Below, one piece after another: positions 22,860 through 34,538 of a stretch of 64,000 nucleotides of DNA. Position 1 is the stretch's first letter; each line of letters opens with the position of its first letter. The translations under genes and the position numbers were made by a program. Below the pieces are notes generated by a model, which ran no database searches, was not told where the DNA came from, and worked only from the letters and a program-made list of their open reading frames with translations. The DNA comes from Dryococelus australis (taxonomy: Eukaryota > Arthropoda > Insecta > Phasmatodea > Phasmatidae). The DNA lies in assembly GCA_029891345.1 (NCBI GenBank), contig CM056994.1, forward strand, positions 136,530,457 through 136,594,456. Direction: 5' to 3'.

Positions 22860-25800
22860 TTAACGGCGGGCAAACAGACTTGGGGAGAGCGGATGCCCTC
22901 CCCCTGTTAGGTCATTTGCAGCCATTGAATCACTCGCAGGAGGAACACCCTCCTTGTTCCTTGCGACGAGGGCGTAAGAGGTAGGGCTCCCTATGTGGCT
23001 GCAGTCCCTTGATGTTCTTCGGCTGCTGCTAGCGGATCTGCACGCCGTGGCGGTACCGCAGGTGGTACAGTCCTGCTGTGGATGTCTCCGCCTCCTTGAA
23101 TGTTGCAGGCGTACCGTGCTGGCCGAACCGCTATCCTCACTGTCCCCTTCACGACTCACTTCATCACTTCCCTCACTGCTGTGCGTGTTTTGATACTGGT
23201 AGCAAAGTCGTGGTAGGTCAATCGTAATCACTGGCCTCCAGACTCCCATTGCCTTGTGTGCTTGAAGTGAGCGATTCCATGGCGAGGGGTAGCCCTTCCC
23301 CTTCCACGTCTTCTGGAGGTAGTACCAGGACTGTTTCTAGCTTCTAAGCCCTAACGGTTGTGCTTTATGGCGCTACCCCATTGGACACTTGTACGCGGGC
23401 CATCGGGCTCACCCCTGCTGAGGCCTGTGCGTCGGGTGACGCCAGACCCAATACGTCTCCTGCTGATACTCTGTCTTGAAGTGCCGCACCACTTTCCCTG
23501 GCTGGGACTTCACCAGGGGGCTCGTCAGCACCTCCGTCGTCGTAGGGCGCCTGGTCATCCGTGTTGTCTAGCGACTGTTTCAGTTTCTTGCTGTTGGTAT
23601 TTATATTGGGAGTTCCTTTTCCCTCTCCCCATGCCACTGTCTGTGGTTGATATCGTGGCCTCGCTTTGTGCGGTGTTGGTTCGACGCAGATCCATGGTGA
23701 ACCCCGTGGTGTTCAGCATCTGTGTCTCGCTTGCACAAGATGGCCTCACCTCTGCTGGAGGTCCGGGACCACTTTCCTCCTCCTTGTCTACTTGCTGTCG
23801 CTCGTGAGTCAGGCTGTTCTGGACATCTTGCTCGTCTTGACCGGGGACGTTATTAGCGGCTGCGCAGATGTTGTCCCAGTGTGTTCGGACGATTTTCCTC
23901 CCCACTCTCACCAAGTAGGTTGTCAGGCCAATTGCTTTGCTCACGCGGTGTGGCCCCGTCCATCTGGGCGCAAGTCCCGTGCAAAATTTCTTCCCCACTG
24001 CTGAATGCAGGTGCGCTTTTGTGTAAACAACTTGGCCAGATACGAGTGCTTTAGGCGGTCTGTTACTTTCTGGCAGCCACCGGGTTGCATACCGCACTTG
24101 TTCCCTCTATTCATCGTACCTGTGGCGGCGCCTCTCTTCCCATGCAGCAATGGTCTCGGTTGCTCTGCTGTCTTTTGCACGCGGGCAGTTTTGCTCATTG
24201 GGCAGCGTTATGTTCTTTCCTATTAGCACTTGTGCTGGTGATTTTCCCGTGGCAGCGTTTACTCTGCAGCAGAGCGTGAAGAGTGCGGTGGGCAGGAAAT
24301 CAGCCCAGCTGTTATGCTGCTCACCCACACGGAGCCGGAGTTGCGCCTTCAACTCCTGGTTGCACCACTCCGTGGGGTTAGTACAGGGGTGATACACAGC
24401 AGTTTTCAAATGCAGCACTCCCCAGACTGTACTTAGCTCCCACCAATGCTTCTCTGTAAATTGCATCCTGTTATCCATCAGTATTTCTCTGGTATAACCC
24501 CAGCGAGGAAAGAATTCACTCTGTATGTGTTTTGCAATCTGTCCTGTTCTTGCACTGCTTATCGGGCACGCTTCGACCCACCATGAGAAGCTGTCCGTTA
24601 CCACTAAAATAAATCGCTTGCTCCTGGGGTGTGCTTTTCCTGGCATGCCGCGAGTACATATAGCATACAAGTTGTCTTATCATGTGGCGAACAGGTCTCC
24701 ACGTGTCCCTTCATTACTCTCCATCCTTCAACATGTTCCCTCTCACATTTTTCCTTCGTCTTCTGGGAAAATGCAGTTTTCTTGTGCCGCAACTACCTCC
24801 TTGTACAGTTCTGACACAAGCACGTCCCTTTCCACAATGGTTACTTTGTTTACGTTTGCTTCGGTGAGTGGCTCCTGTGTGACAGGTGGCAACACTTCCT
24901 CCCACGCAATGTTGTTGGTTACCGTAATGGTAGCGTTAGGTGTCCGTGACAGCATGTCAACGAGCTCGTTTTCTTTACCTGGTACATGCTCAATAATGAA
25001 GTCATTAGCTTGCAATAGCAGTGCCCACTGGGTTAGTTTGCTCCGTACCTCTCACATGTTATTCAGCCAAACCAGGCAGTGATTATCTGTTCTTAAAGAG
25101 AAGCGTCTGTACTCTACATACGGCCGGTACTTCCTCACTGCTCAGATTACCGCGAGGCATTCTCGCTTGTTTACATTGTACCTGTGCTCGGTGCTGCCGA
25201 GTTTCATGCTTGCAAAATCTATTATTCGCTTTTCTCCAGCGTCACTATACTGGTAAACGACGGTGCCCAGCCCCTCCTGGCTGGCATCGGTTTGCAGGTA
25301 CAAGTGGCACACTGGGGCATACTTTGCTAGTGTGGGGCATGACCGGAACTTTTCTTTGATTTTTTGGAATGCCTCTTCCTGCGTGCTACCCCACACGTAC
25401 CGCTTCTGTGGAGATAGCAGGTCCGTGAGAGGTGCGGTGATAATGGCAAAATGTTCAATGTACTTCCGCAACCAGTTTACTTGGCCAAAGAATTATCTCA
25501 TTTGTTTACGTGTTCGTCGCACCTGTTTAAACTCAATCAGTCCCATTTGTTCGGAGTTGGGACTATTGCCTGCTTCGCTAATCACATGACCAAGGAATTT
25601 GAGGTCAGTTTTTCCCAAATGACACTTATTCATGGCGCACGTCAGACTGTTGATTTCAAGCCTTTTCAGCACCAATGACAGATTATGCAGGTGTTCCTCC
25701 CATGTCTCGGACCAGATTACCACATTGTCCAAATAGGCGAGTGTAAATTTGCCTGCCAAACCGTACAGTATTCTCACCATCATCCATTGAAATGTTGCCG

Positions 25801-26290
25801 GTGCACATTTTAGACCAAAAGGCATGGCGCAGAATTTATATTGTTGACCGTTCGGAGCTGTAAAAGCAGTCTTCTCCCGGTCTTCCTGGCATACTGGTAT
25901 CTGCCAGTAGCCGCTACACAGTTTGAGTAACGACATTATTCTGGCCCTCCCTAAGGAACTTAGTGCATTTTTGACATTGACGTAGGGGGGTATCGCGCTA
26001 CATGTGACCTGATTTATGGGCCTGAAGTTGACACAAAACCTTCAGGTCCCATCCTTTTTCAGTGCTAAAGCGATAGTGGAGTTATACCGGCTCCGGGTTG
26101 GTTCAATAACCCCATCTGAAAGCATTTCTGTGGTTTGTTGTTTTATGATACAGACTTGGTATAGTAGGTAACTACGTGGCTTGCTAAAAATCGGTTCTTC
26201 TTTCGATAAAGACATGGCATGCTCTGCAACCGTAGTCTTACAGGGATGCTGTGCGTGCGTTCTGTGTGTCTGTCTCATCCATGCGTACTT
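22860..26290 (-). mobile_element. Gypsy-type LTR retrotransposon fossil, pol region (copy 1)
   Basis: A broken Gypsy/Ty3 copy on the minus strand, antisense to the host gene. Parts in order from high to low coordinates: reverse transcriptase (about 26280-25490, with FGLKCAPATFQ and KCHLGKT..FLGHVIS), RNase H (25471-25140, LYLQTDASQEGLGTV), connection (25015-24740, IIEHVPGKENELVD), integrase core (24670-24107, YHPCTNPTEW), a GPY/F-like module (about 24000-23880, RWTGPHRV), then a Ser/Thr/Pro-rich tail to 22860. No gag, protease or paired LTRs were recognised. Many breaks, roughly ten, so it is old. Confidence 0.88.
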
Positions 26291-28469
26291 ACAAACACGT
26301 AGACAATACTAAACTTTTACTAAACATCATTGGAAATAAACACTTAAAATAGAGTATATATGGCTAGGACATTGTCACTACTAAATAAAAGAGTTAAGTT
26401 CACTGTAGACTTGTTTTATTTTTATTATGCATACACATCAACGTGCCAATGAAATTATGATTATCGCGGTCATGACTAGCCAATTCTGCTTGGATGTTCC
26501 CCAGCCCACAATTGCTCTAGCGCACGTCTAGATGGACGATCTCACCGAAGTATATGAAAGGACAATATTCACAAGGGAAGAGGGCTGACAGCCGCTAGGG
26601 TGGACTGACAGTTTTTCCCTGAAGACAGGACACACTAAATTACAAATTAAACCCTTGATACATATTAACACGTGTGATTACTCGCATCACTAAGGAAAAC
26701 TAGTAGGGGCTCGCCTTCCAGCATGCGGGTAGTGTAATGACTGCCTATACACAGCCGGATAGGACGGGAATAACTGCACCGTACACTAATTACAAAATTA
26801 CATAAACCCTCAAATGATACATGAAACAAGATAGGACACGAGATGAATATTCACAATATACACGTACGTGTGAAAACAAGTTTAGATGGCGTGGATGCCG
26901 CTGGATGAAGTTTGTAGCGAACCACGATGTGCAGGTGAATTTGCAATATTTCTGCGTGGAAACGGCAAACTAAATTCAGACAAAATATTATTCTTGCTGA
27001 GAAAATTATTCTCTTTACGATTGCATTGGTTACAGGTGTGTAACATGCGTGATGGCGATAAAGTCAAACATTAATGTAACAGTGTGGTCAAGTACAAAAG
27101 CATCAATTTACATGAAAAATGCATTGAACCCTGAATAAAATTTACATAGAACCCTGAAATAAATATTGCACATACAATATTACATAAATAAGCTCTCAAA
27201 ACGCAACGATGGCATATACAAAGACTTCGCATCGGTCAGCCACGTGGTTATACGTGATGTTGCCGTAAAATATTCAAACACGAAAAATTACCTTCAAATA
27301 CATACATGAAAACAAAGCCCTTTAAAATTGTGTGTAGCTATAATGCAGAAGTTATATAAAATAGGGGATGGTGCCTGATTCATGTTACGTGGGTCGCAAG
27401 ACCTCTCCGACATCTTCCTCCGCCTTCTCCTCGATTAAGTTAAATATGCTGCAAGGGCACAATAAATTAATAAAGCGAAAGCATGATGCTGGGGAAAATG
27501 TGTGACAAAAACAAATACAAGCAAAGGTTAACCAGTAAACTAAATTGACTATGGAAACATAATCAGTGAACAAAAGTTGTAGTGCGTATGTGACAGTGTC
27601 TTACCTTGTCAGCTCTCCTCGACAGACTGCCCATAGACAAGCGTCACATAGACCTACCATTGCCGCCTATGAGGTTCACATAAGCGGAAGTGCTATGCAT
27701 GCCGAGTAAAATATTTCATTATTGAAAATAAAATGGCACAAATTAAATTAAATATTGTTTTACATTTCTATAATTTTCTTATGAATTTTCTTATTATTTT
27801 AGTGTCTCTTTATGACGGCGTTCATGCAGGAATATCAGTGTTCTTAATCTCAGTGCTGCCAGCACTTTGAATTTTATAACCAAACAATTTATAAATAGTA
27901 ACAAACACTTGAACACATTTCAATACATATTAAACCTTGCAAATACAATAGAACACATTTTACATTGAAAGCATTTATATATATGTTCAAAATTATTGGC
28001 CTCTTTGCGCACGTGTAGGACACGTGCATGTTGAGTGCCGTCATGTGCTCTAGCGCCGTTGGCTGTTAGTCTGCATCAAGTTTACGTGTACGTAGTGCTG
28101 GAAATGTGTCTATCCGAGTCCGTAAACCTGTTGACTGCTGCAAAATAAACATTTACACTTTTACACGACTATACCTAAGAAAAAAAACATGAATTGAGAT
28201 GCCCCCAGTCAGGTGATACTTGTTCGGACTAAAGTTTGGTTGGCATAGGTGAAGCCCGTGATCTAAGTAGGAAGTTGTTATTTCACTTTAACATAATTTA
28301 TAATTATGTTTAAAAATATTGTTCTCTCGTGGCTTACCTTTTGGGTAAACTGGGAAGGATTAAGCTCTGCTTTTGGGGACCACTAACACTCTCAAATACT
28401 TTAACACTTTGTGTTTCACAATGGCATCAGTTGCTTGTACACACCCTAACAAGGGATGCTATGAAGCCC
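26291..28469. other. AT-rich DNA between two antisense Gypsy fossils
   Basis: May hold the 3' untranslated region or LTR of the copy at 28470-32140, but no repeated pair was found. A minus-strand splice-like pair occurs (donor GTAAGACA near 27605-27598, acceptor CCCTTGCAG near 27456-27448), but the frames it joins close at once. No gene recognised. Confidence 0.4.
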
Positions 28470-31400
28470 GGTGTTGTCTTCATGCGAGCTACGCCTTGAT
28501 GGCAGGTCGCTGGGTGTGAGCACACTAGCCGGTCGGTTGGGATCCGCTCCACGAGGCTGTCCTGGTCTCGCCCATGTGGTCGGCTCAAAGTGGGATCGTC
28601 AGCTGACTCGCGCGGTGTTGTGCAAAGCGGGTACTTTCCTAAACACCATAGAGATAGTGTAGTTGATGGACATGCCCGAAGTACTTGTCATCTGCATTGT
28701 CCTCGGCCATTGTTGTACTGTGGTGCAGCAAACGCTACAGGAATCCTGTGAGTTTGGGTGCACGTCACATGCCCTCTCTCGCTTGCGAGACAGTTTTTGT
28801 GTCATGCCGTCATCCACTGTTTAGTTATGCCGTCAGCGAACCGATGGCCAGGCCCTGCGTGGTCAGAGGTTGTAGCCCCCTTGCTCTGCTGGTTCTGTGT
28901 TGATTGGTACCAGTGGGTGCTGTTGGCGTGCGGGCTGGTACCTGGTAGTGCTGTGGAACTAGAGTCCCAGCAGACGACGCAGCAGGCCCGCATAACCGAG
29001 TGAGGCCGCTTGGAGCATCGTGGAGGTGTGTCACTCTTGTTCCCACTCTCGTCGAGGGGGTATCACGATTCCTTGCTGAGGTGTTCGCTTGGTTGTCTGA
29101 CTGGCCGCCCATAGAGTACCTGTTGTGCTGCACTCGGGGGTCGCCGCTGTCAACGTGACGGCCATGGGGAGATCAGTCTGTCTGGGCATGCTGCCCCCAC
29201 ATGTGTTTTTATCTGTACGTGGTTCAACAAGGTCCGCTGAAGTGGACACCTCAGTGCAGGGCGTCATGACGTGGGGCATCATGTCATGTTCAGGCGTTAT
29301 TGTAGCTTCAGCTGATGATATTTCGGCCTCTGTGGTGTTTGATGCTAGATCTTGCCCTCCATTCACTATCCTTGAAAGCGTTTGGATGCCGGACATCTTG
29401 GGGCAGAACAAGTATCTCATTGTGTGGTCTGACATTTCCGCCACTTGAGTTGACGATTCGTCATATGGTGACTTATTCGGTGTCTGCAGACTGCTTGAGT
29501 TTCCTGATACGCAGCTTGCCTGAGGTCATCTCTGTTGATTCAGACCTGATATGTGGTGGGCTCTAAAGTCTTTGTGACTACGTGCGGACCTTTCCACTTG
29601 GCGTTGAGGCAAGCACAAAAGATTTTGCGTACCAAGGACAGCACTGCTTCTTGACGAATACCTTCTGCCCTGGTCGTAGTAGCTTCAGTGGTCGTGTAAT
29701 GAGGGGTACCCATTTGTTGATAAAGGCAGTCTGGTGTACACGGGCTGCTTCCAACACCTGTGTTATCCACCTCTGCTTAGTGGTGCTGCTTTCTGGTTCA
29801 CTGACTCCATTTTCTTGGGGACAGTTGTATTCACCTGGGAGTGTCAACTCATGCCCCTGCAATATTGCGGCAGGTCACATGCCTGTTGCATTGTTGGTAT
29901 GGCTGCGGAGTGTGAAGAGTGCGCTGGGCAGCTTTTCATCCCAGAATGTGTAGTCTTTCTCCACACAGAGGTACAGCTGAACTTTGAGGCGTTGATTTTT
30001 GCACTCCGTGGTGTTGGCACGAGGATGATAGATTGCTGTCGTGCTTTGCATCACTCCCAACTTTGTGCAAAGCTCACGCCACTTCCTTCCAACGAATTCT
30101 GTCCAGTTGTCCATCAGTAATGTTTGGGGATATCCCCACTATGGGAAATGCTCATTTTTCAGGTTGTGGGTGATGTTCCTGGTGCGTGCGCTGGGCACTG
30201 CATATGCCTCTGTCCACCTGGAGAACAGATTGGTGACGATCTCCACAAACCTTTTTCCTGTCGATGTCTTGGGGTAAGGGCCCATGAGTTCGAGGGTTAC
30301 CATCTCGAATGGCTCCCTAGGTGTTCTGGGTTGTTGTTGCTGGCCATCTGCATGTTGAGCCTTAAAGTGGTTGCATGGTAAACACTCTCAAACATAATTG
30401 CATACGTCGCATGATACGCCAGGCCAATGGAAGTGATGTAACAAGTTCTGTGTAATTTGCTTTGCTCCTGGGTGTCCTGTAAATGTTGTGCTGTGCATGT
30501 ATTGGCATATGTCTGCACATTTTGTGGCTGGTACGGATATTTTCCAGGCGGTGGTGTCTCCATGCGGTCTGGTCTCCAGTCAGTTGTTGATTACGCGCCA
30601 CTGGTCTATGTTCTTATGGTTGCAGAGTGTGACATTGGCCTGTGCATCTGGTTCAGTTATTTGTGACCTTACTACAGCGTCACAGAGCTCATCGAACTTG
30701 AGGTCTGGTGGTGCAATGAGGTTAGTTCAGGTTGGTGTGTTGGTGTCACCGATATGTTCAATAGGGGGAGGGGGGAAATATCTCTTCCCACTCTTCCTCA
30801 TCATATCCAGTTTTTTCTGCACTTGGTGACTGGCCAGCTGGTTCTCTGTGCCCGGGACATGCTTGACGTTGAAATTGTACGTTTACAGTAGCATTTACCA
30901 GTAGGTCAGTTTGCTCCGCGCTTCACGCTTCCTTCGGAACAAGACCAGATAGCAGTTGTCTGTCTGTAGCGTGAAGTGCTGGTACTCTAAATATGGATGG
31001 TACCATTTGAGCATCCATACTATTGCAAAGCACTTTCTCTCATTGACATTATATTGTTTATTGGTTGGTTCAAACTTGGCGCTGTTGTAGTCGATGATAA
31101 GCCGTTTGACTTTGTCGCAGAGTTGGAACTGGATGATGTTTATGCCTTGTTTGCTGGCATTCATCTGGACATAGAGATGTCTACTGTGGTCAGGGTGTGC
31201 TGAGTCCTTGCACTCCCTAAAATGGCTCTTGATGACCAAGAAACTGTTCTTGGATTTGGCATTCCACTCAAACTTGCAGCTGGGTTTTACACGAGTGCAG
31301 TGAGAGCTGCAGTTATTGTTGCAAAATCTTTAATTTATTCACGCGACCAATTCAGCAGGCTGAAAAATTTTTGAACCAGTTTCCTGGTGTGCTGTCTCTC

Positions 31401-32140
31401 ATAGTCCTCTTTCACTCACAGTTGTTCGTTACTTGGTCTGTTACAGTCTTCGTCCACAATGTGTCCCAGGAATTCCGGCTGTACTTTTCCTACGTGGTAT
31501 TTGTGATTCGCGCACATGAGACCATTGAGTGCAAGGCGCTCCAGTACTAGGGAGAGGTGGTGAATGTAGTCCTCCCACGTCTTGGACCAAATGACAAAGT
31601 CACCTAGGTAGGCAAGCATGAAATCTTGTACCAGACTGTCTAGTACTTGGACCATCATGGCTTGAAATATGGATGGCGCACATTTCAACCCAAATGACAT
31701 TGCACAGAATTGAAACCGCCTTCCATTTGGCGTGGTGAATGCTATTTTGTGTCTATCTTCTGGTTTCACTGGAAGCTGCTAGTAGCCACTGCGCAGATCC
31801 AGGGATGACATGATTTTGGCCTTTCCTAATACGTTGAGCGCTTCCAGAATGCTGATGTAGGGAGGGGGTAGGGGATTGCTTTCTGTGACCAGGTTAAGGG
31901 TAAAAAAATCAACGGAGAAACACAATGTGCCATCTTTCTTCTGCGCCAGTGTGATTGCCGAATTGTAGCATCTTTCTGTCGGTTTGATAACCCCCTTCGC
32001 TAATATCTTGTAGATTGTTTCTCAGATGATTGTACTCTAAGTGTGGAAAAGTCAAAGGATTTAAAAAACATGGATCTGTAGTGACTGTGCTGACCTTTTG
32101 GCTAATAGTGAGTCCTGTGAAAATTGTTAAAAACATTGAT
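28470..32140 (-). mobile_element. Gypsy-type LTR retrotransposon fossil, pol region (copy 2)
   Basis: A second broken Gypsy copy, antisense to the host gene and clearly of the same lineage as copy 1. Parts: reverse transcriptase (about 32060-31416, FGLKCAPSIFQAMM and ..WEDYIHHLSLVLERL), RNase H (31239-30880), zinc-binding and connection (about 30600-30297), integrase (about 30280-29875, IYHPRANTTE), GPY/F-like module (about 29620-29540, KWKGPHVV), and a Ser/Thr/Pro-rich tail down to about 28480. No gag or LTR was recognised. About ten or more breaks. Its upper end lies roughly 50 bp before HORMAD exon 2. Confidence 0.87.
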
Positions 32141-32188
32141 TATAAAAATCATGTTTAGGTATGTTGGCAAAATTATTCTTTCTTCCAG

Positions 32189-32428
32189 ATTTTAGGAGTG
32201 TTGAAGGCACCAGTTACTGCAGAACTATCTGTTTTATTCATGCAAAAAATAGTCTCAATAAGCATGTCAAATATTGCTTGTGCTCGCTGCTTGTGCAGAG
32301 ATGACAGTTTCAATGAACGGGAGATTCACGGCATTAAAATGAAGATTCTCAGAGATGACATGTGCGAAAATGGATACCAAATAGTTACATGGCTGAAAGG
32401 AGCATTTGATGCCCTTCACAAGAAATAT
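32189..32428 (+). CDS. HORMAD1: HORMAD1/HOP1-like gene, coding exon 2 (start of HORMA domain)
   Basis: An 80-codon exon open throughout, with a pyrimidine-rich acceptor (TTCTTTCTTCCAG, ending 32188) and donor GTAAGT at 32429; both ends are phase 0. It encodes the first part of a HORMA domain: a hydrophobic helix with SISMSNIACAR, then KMKILRDDMC, then TWLKGAFDALHKKY. These line up with 'AVSVSCITYLRG', 'CVKILRED' and 'KWMLGCYDALQKKY' of vertebrate HORMAD1, with no length change. HORMAD/Hop1 proteins coat unsynapsed meiotic chromosome axes, promote double-strand breaks and homologue pairing, and are remodelled by the AAA+ ATPase TRIP13/Pch2. The exon begins only about 50 bp after the end of a Gypsy fossil in intron 1. 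The open frame and intact splice sites suggest a working host gene. Confidence 0.87.
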
Positions 32429-32429
32429 G

Positions 32430-33467
32430 TAAGTATGTGCATGGTTTCACTATTAAAATTATTTTTTATTCTGTAACACATAGTGGCCTTGAATTGGTGT
32501 TTGTACAGTAAACATTTCCTACCTTTTAAAATATCATACCAATCTTATCAAGTACTTGTAAAGGAACTGTGACTTTGGTTGCAACATACTTTTAGAGTCA
32601 TTGGGCATCAATTTTCATGAAGTGAGTGATGTGTGTAATGACACTGATCTATAGAAAAATCTAACCGGTACTTGTTTAAACATTGTTAGGAGAGTTGATT
32701 ATGATGCAGCCCATGATACCACCCTCTCTTGCGACAGTTTGCCACACTACTTCTACCACCTCCACACTCCAGACACCATGTCTGTGTGACCTGTAAATAG
32801 GCCAGTCAAACCAAAAGCATGACAAACCAACAAAGGTATCCTTTACCCTGCTGGTTACTGTGCTTGACAGCACGTGCTTGCTTGTGCCTATCGGCGCTCG
32901 CTCGCACATCGCGACCTGCAGTTGCAATGGGATTAATGTTAAAATTATCATACATTTATGGTATGTGTAATAATTGTGGATGGTGTATTGGACTGACATG
33001 AACCTACAATAGCTTATTGAAAATCTGGGGAGGTACATATGCTATTATGGTACAAATTTAGAAATTATTGTCTGAAATACCAAAATTGTGGTACACCATA
33101 CCATACTTATGTAACACAAAAAATGGGTCCTAGTTACTTTTTACATTAATTAGGGTACATGTAATGGTATACCCACTTATGGCAAGGGAAGTAACCCAAG
33201 GGGCCTAGCCAGTTTTAGGAAGGATAGAGGGCTTAAAAAGGAAGAAAAATACTAAATTAAAAAAAAAATACAATAACAATGAGCCATACAGCACCTACAG
33301 AAGGGGAAAACTGTGGGAGGGGGCAAAATATTGAGAAGGGGGTGTGAATGTTCGAAGGGCCTAACTTTTCATTGGAGGAGGGTGGGGCATAGAAAGACAA
33401 CCCTCCCTCAAATCCCACGAAAATTGGTACAAAGATGTGCCTTCCAAACTGAAAAGGTGTAAAATAT
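32430..33467. other. start of intron 2, no gene recognised
   Basis: AT-rich except for 32690-32940, a GC-richer patch with a 120-codon minus frame that matches nothing I know. 33200-33467 is purine-rich with G runs, leading into the G-rich tandem units. Confidence 0.4.
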
Positions 33468-33803
33468 GGGGCACAATTCCCCCCTCCCCATAAAGTGGGA
33501 AAAAAAAAGGGGGAGGGGGTTGTCAGCAACCATAACTGACCTCTCTCCCCCTGGGGCACTATCGACCCCCCTCTAGGACTATTCCCCCTTACCGTTTAGA
33601 CGTAAAGTGATACATGCCGCAAACTTTCATTCTTGATTATAAGTATAGATAAGCCTGGGGCATAAAAACCCCTTCTTCTGGAAGTTGGGGGGAAGGGAGG
33701 TTGGCAACCATAACTTACCCCCTTCCCCATGGGGCACTATCGATCCCCTCTCCTCTCTGTTTGGGCGTAAAGTGTTAGATGCTGCAAACTTTTGTTCTTG
33801 ATT
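33468..33803. repeat. G-rich tandem repeat, two ~150-170 bp units
   Basis: Unit 1 (33468-33638) and unit 2 (33657-33803) share in order GGGGCA, a purine block, CAACCATAACT, CCCC..GGGGCACTATCGA, CGTAAAGTG and GCAAACTTT...TTCTTGATT. A more diverged partial unit may begin near 33387. Frames through it are low-complexity Pro/Phe/Gly translations and are not genes. It abuts the broken end of the piggyBac relic, so it may have inserted there or marks a rearrangement. Confidence 0.7.
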
Positions 33804-33807
33804 AATA

Positions 33808-34538
33808 GACAGAGACTCGTACAATGGATAGTATTTACTACAGTTTCCCATAAACAATTCAAATATTTCTCTAAATACATGTTTTCATTTCTCTGTTTTG
33901 TATGTGATTAAAGCGCAAACAGTGTTGTAAGAAAATTAATTAGGGTAAACTCACTGTGGAATAAAAAATGTCTATTCCAAAACCACCTTGGTCATATAAA
34001 TCTCCAAGATTATGGTGAACTGAAGGATATACTCCTGCAAAAATCAACAGCCAAATTAGTTTTTATTTTATTTTTCCTGGCTGGCATCACATCACATTCT
34101 CTGCTATACTTGTCTGCGATGGTTACAATAAATGTGTTTGTATATTCTATGATTGTCCTTATATTATCATCAAGGAACAATGCAAAACATTATTACAGTT
34201 CTTTTACATTCCTTGCTTAGCCTTTTACTCTAGGAAGGTGAGCAATATAGTTTTTCACTATATTGCAACTATGAGTGCAAAAATTTTTTTGGTGAATGCT
34301 TTCATCTATTTTGTTTGTTTATCCCTGCCACAATAAATCCTTATGTTTTGACAAGATTCTTCCTCACTTCTTCTTTCCTCACTTAGCTCTTCATCACCAT
34401 CACTTGTGGTTCTCTTCCGAAGTTCAAGTCATTACAGCTTACACTTGGGTCAGAAGGCAATGATTCCTTACTAGAAGATAAATCCTGGTAAAACCTAAGT
34501 AGTTTTTGGACTCTTGCTTGTTCAATTTCGTAACTCAT
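33808..34538 (-). pseudogene. piggyBac-type transposase N-terminal half, relic
   Basis: Minus strand, in collinear pieces across several frames: MSYEIEQARVQK with a Ser-rich acidic-type start (34538 to about 34385); CNIVKNYIAHLPRVKG (about 34275-34215); DDNIRTIIEYTNTFI and YSRECDVMPARKNKIKT (about 34190-34050); LLIFAGVYPSVHHNLGDLYD then GFGIDIFYSTVSLP (about 34060-33945); CLRFNHIQNR (about 33935-33905); REIFELFMGNCSKYYPLYES (about 33880-33820). These match the N-terminal part of the DDE_Tnp_1_7 (PGBD) family, up to just before the first catalytic Asp, in family order. Several frameshifts and stops separate the pieces. The catalytic half is absent; the G-rich tandem repeat follows instead. The element would have been a TTAA-inserting cut-and-paste transposon. 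Confidence 0.72.

Larger units (their letters stand above)
9053..32188 (+). other. HORMAD1: intron 1 of the HORMAD gene (23.1 kb)
   Basis: It is bounded by GTGTGT at 9053 and CAG at 32186-32188, phase 0. Both large Gypsy bodies here (22860-26290 and 28470-32140) and the pogo-type transposase fragment are antisense to the host gene. Most of the length is insertion debris, so the intron has probably grown by repeated transposition. The last Gypsy fossil ends about 50 bp from the exon 2 acceptor. Confidence 0.68.

Noticed and set aside
22766-25678. Many overlapping + strand frames across Gypsy copy 1
   Set aside because: They are shadows of the antisense pol region in the GC-rich element.
27390-27640. 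Minus-strand splice-like pair near a GAGGAG-rich frame
   Set aside because: Joining the two sides gives an immediate stop, and no family match was found.
33257-33559. 100-codon Pro/Phe/Gly-rich minus frame
   Set aside because: It runs through purine-rich and G-rich repeat DNA; the composition explains the open frame.
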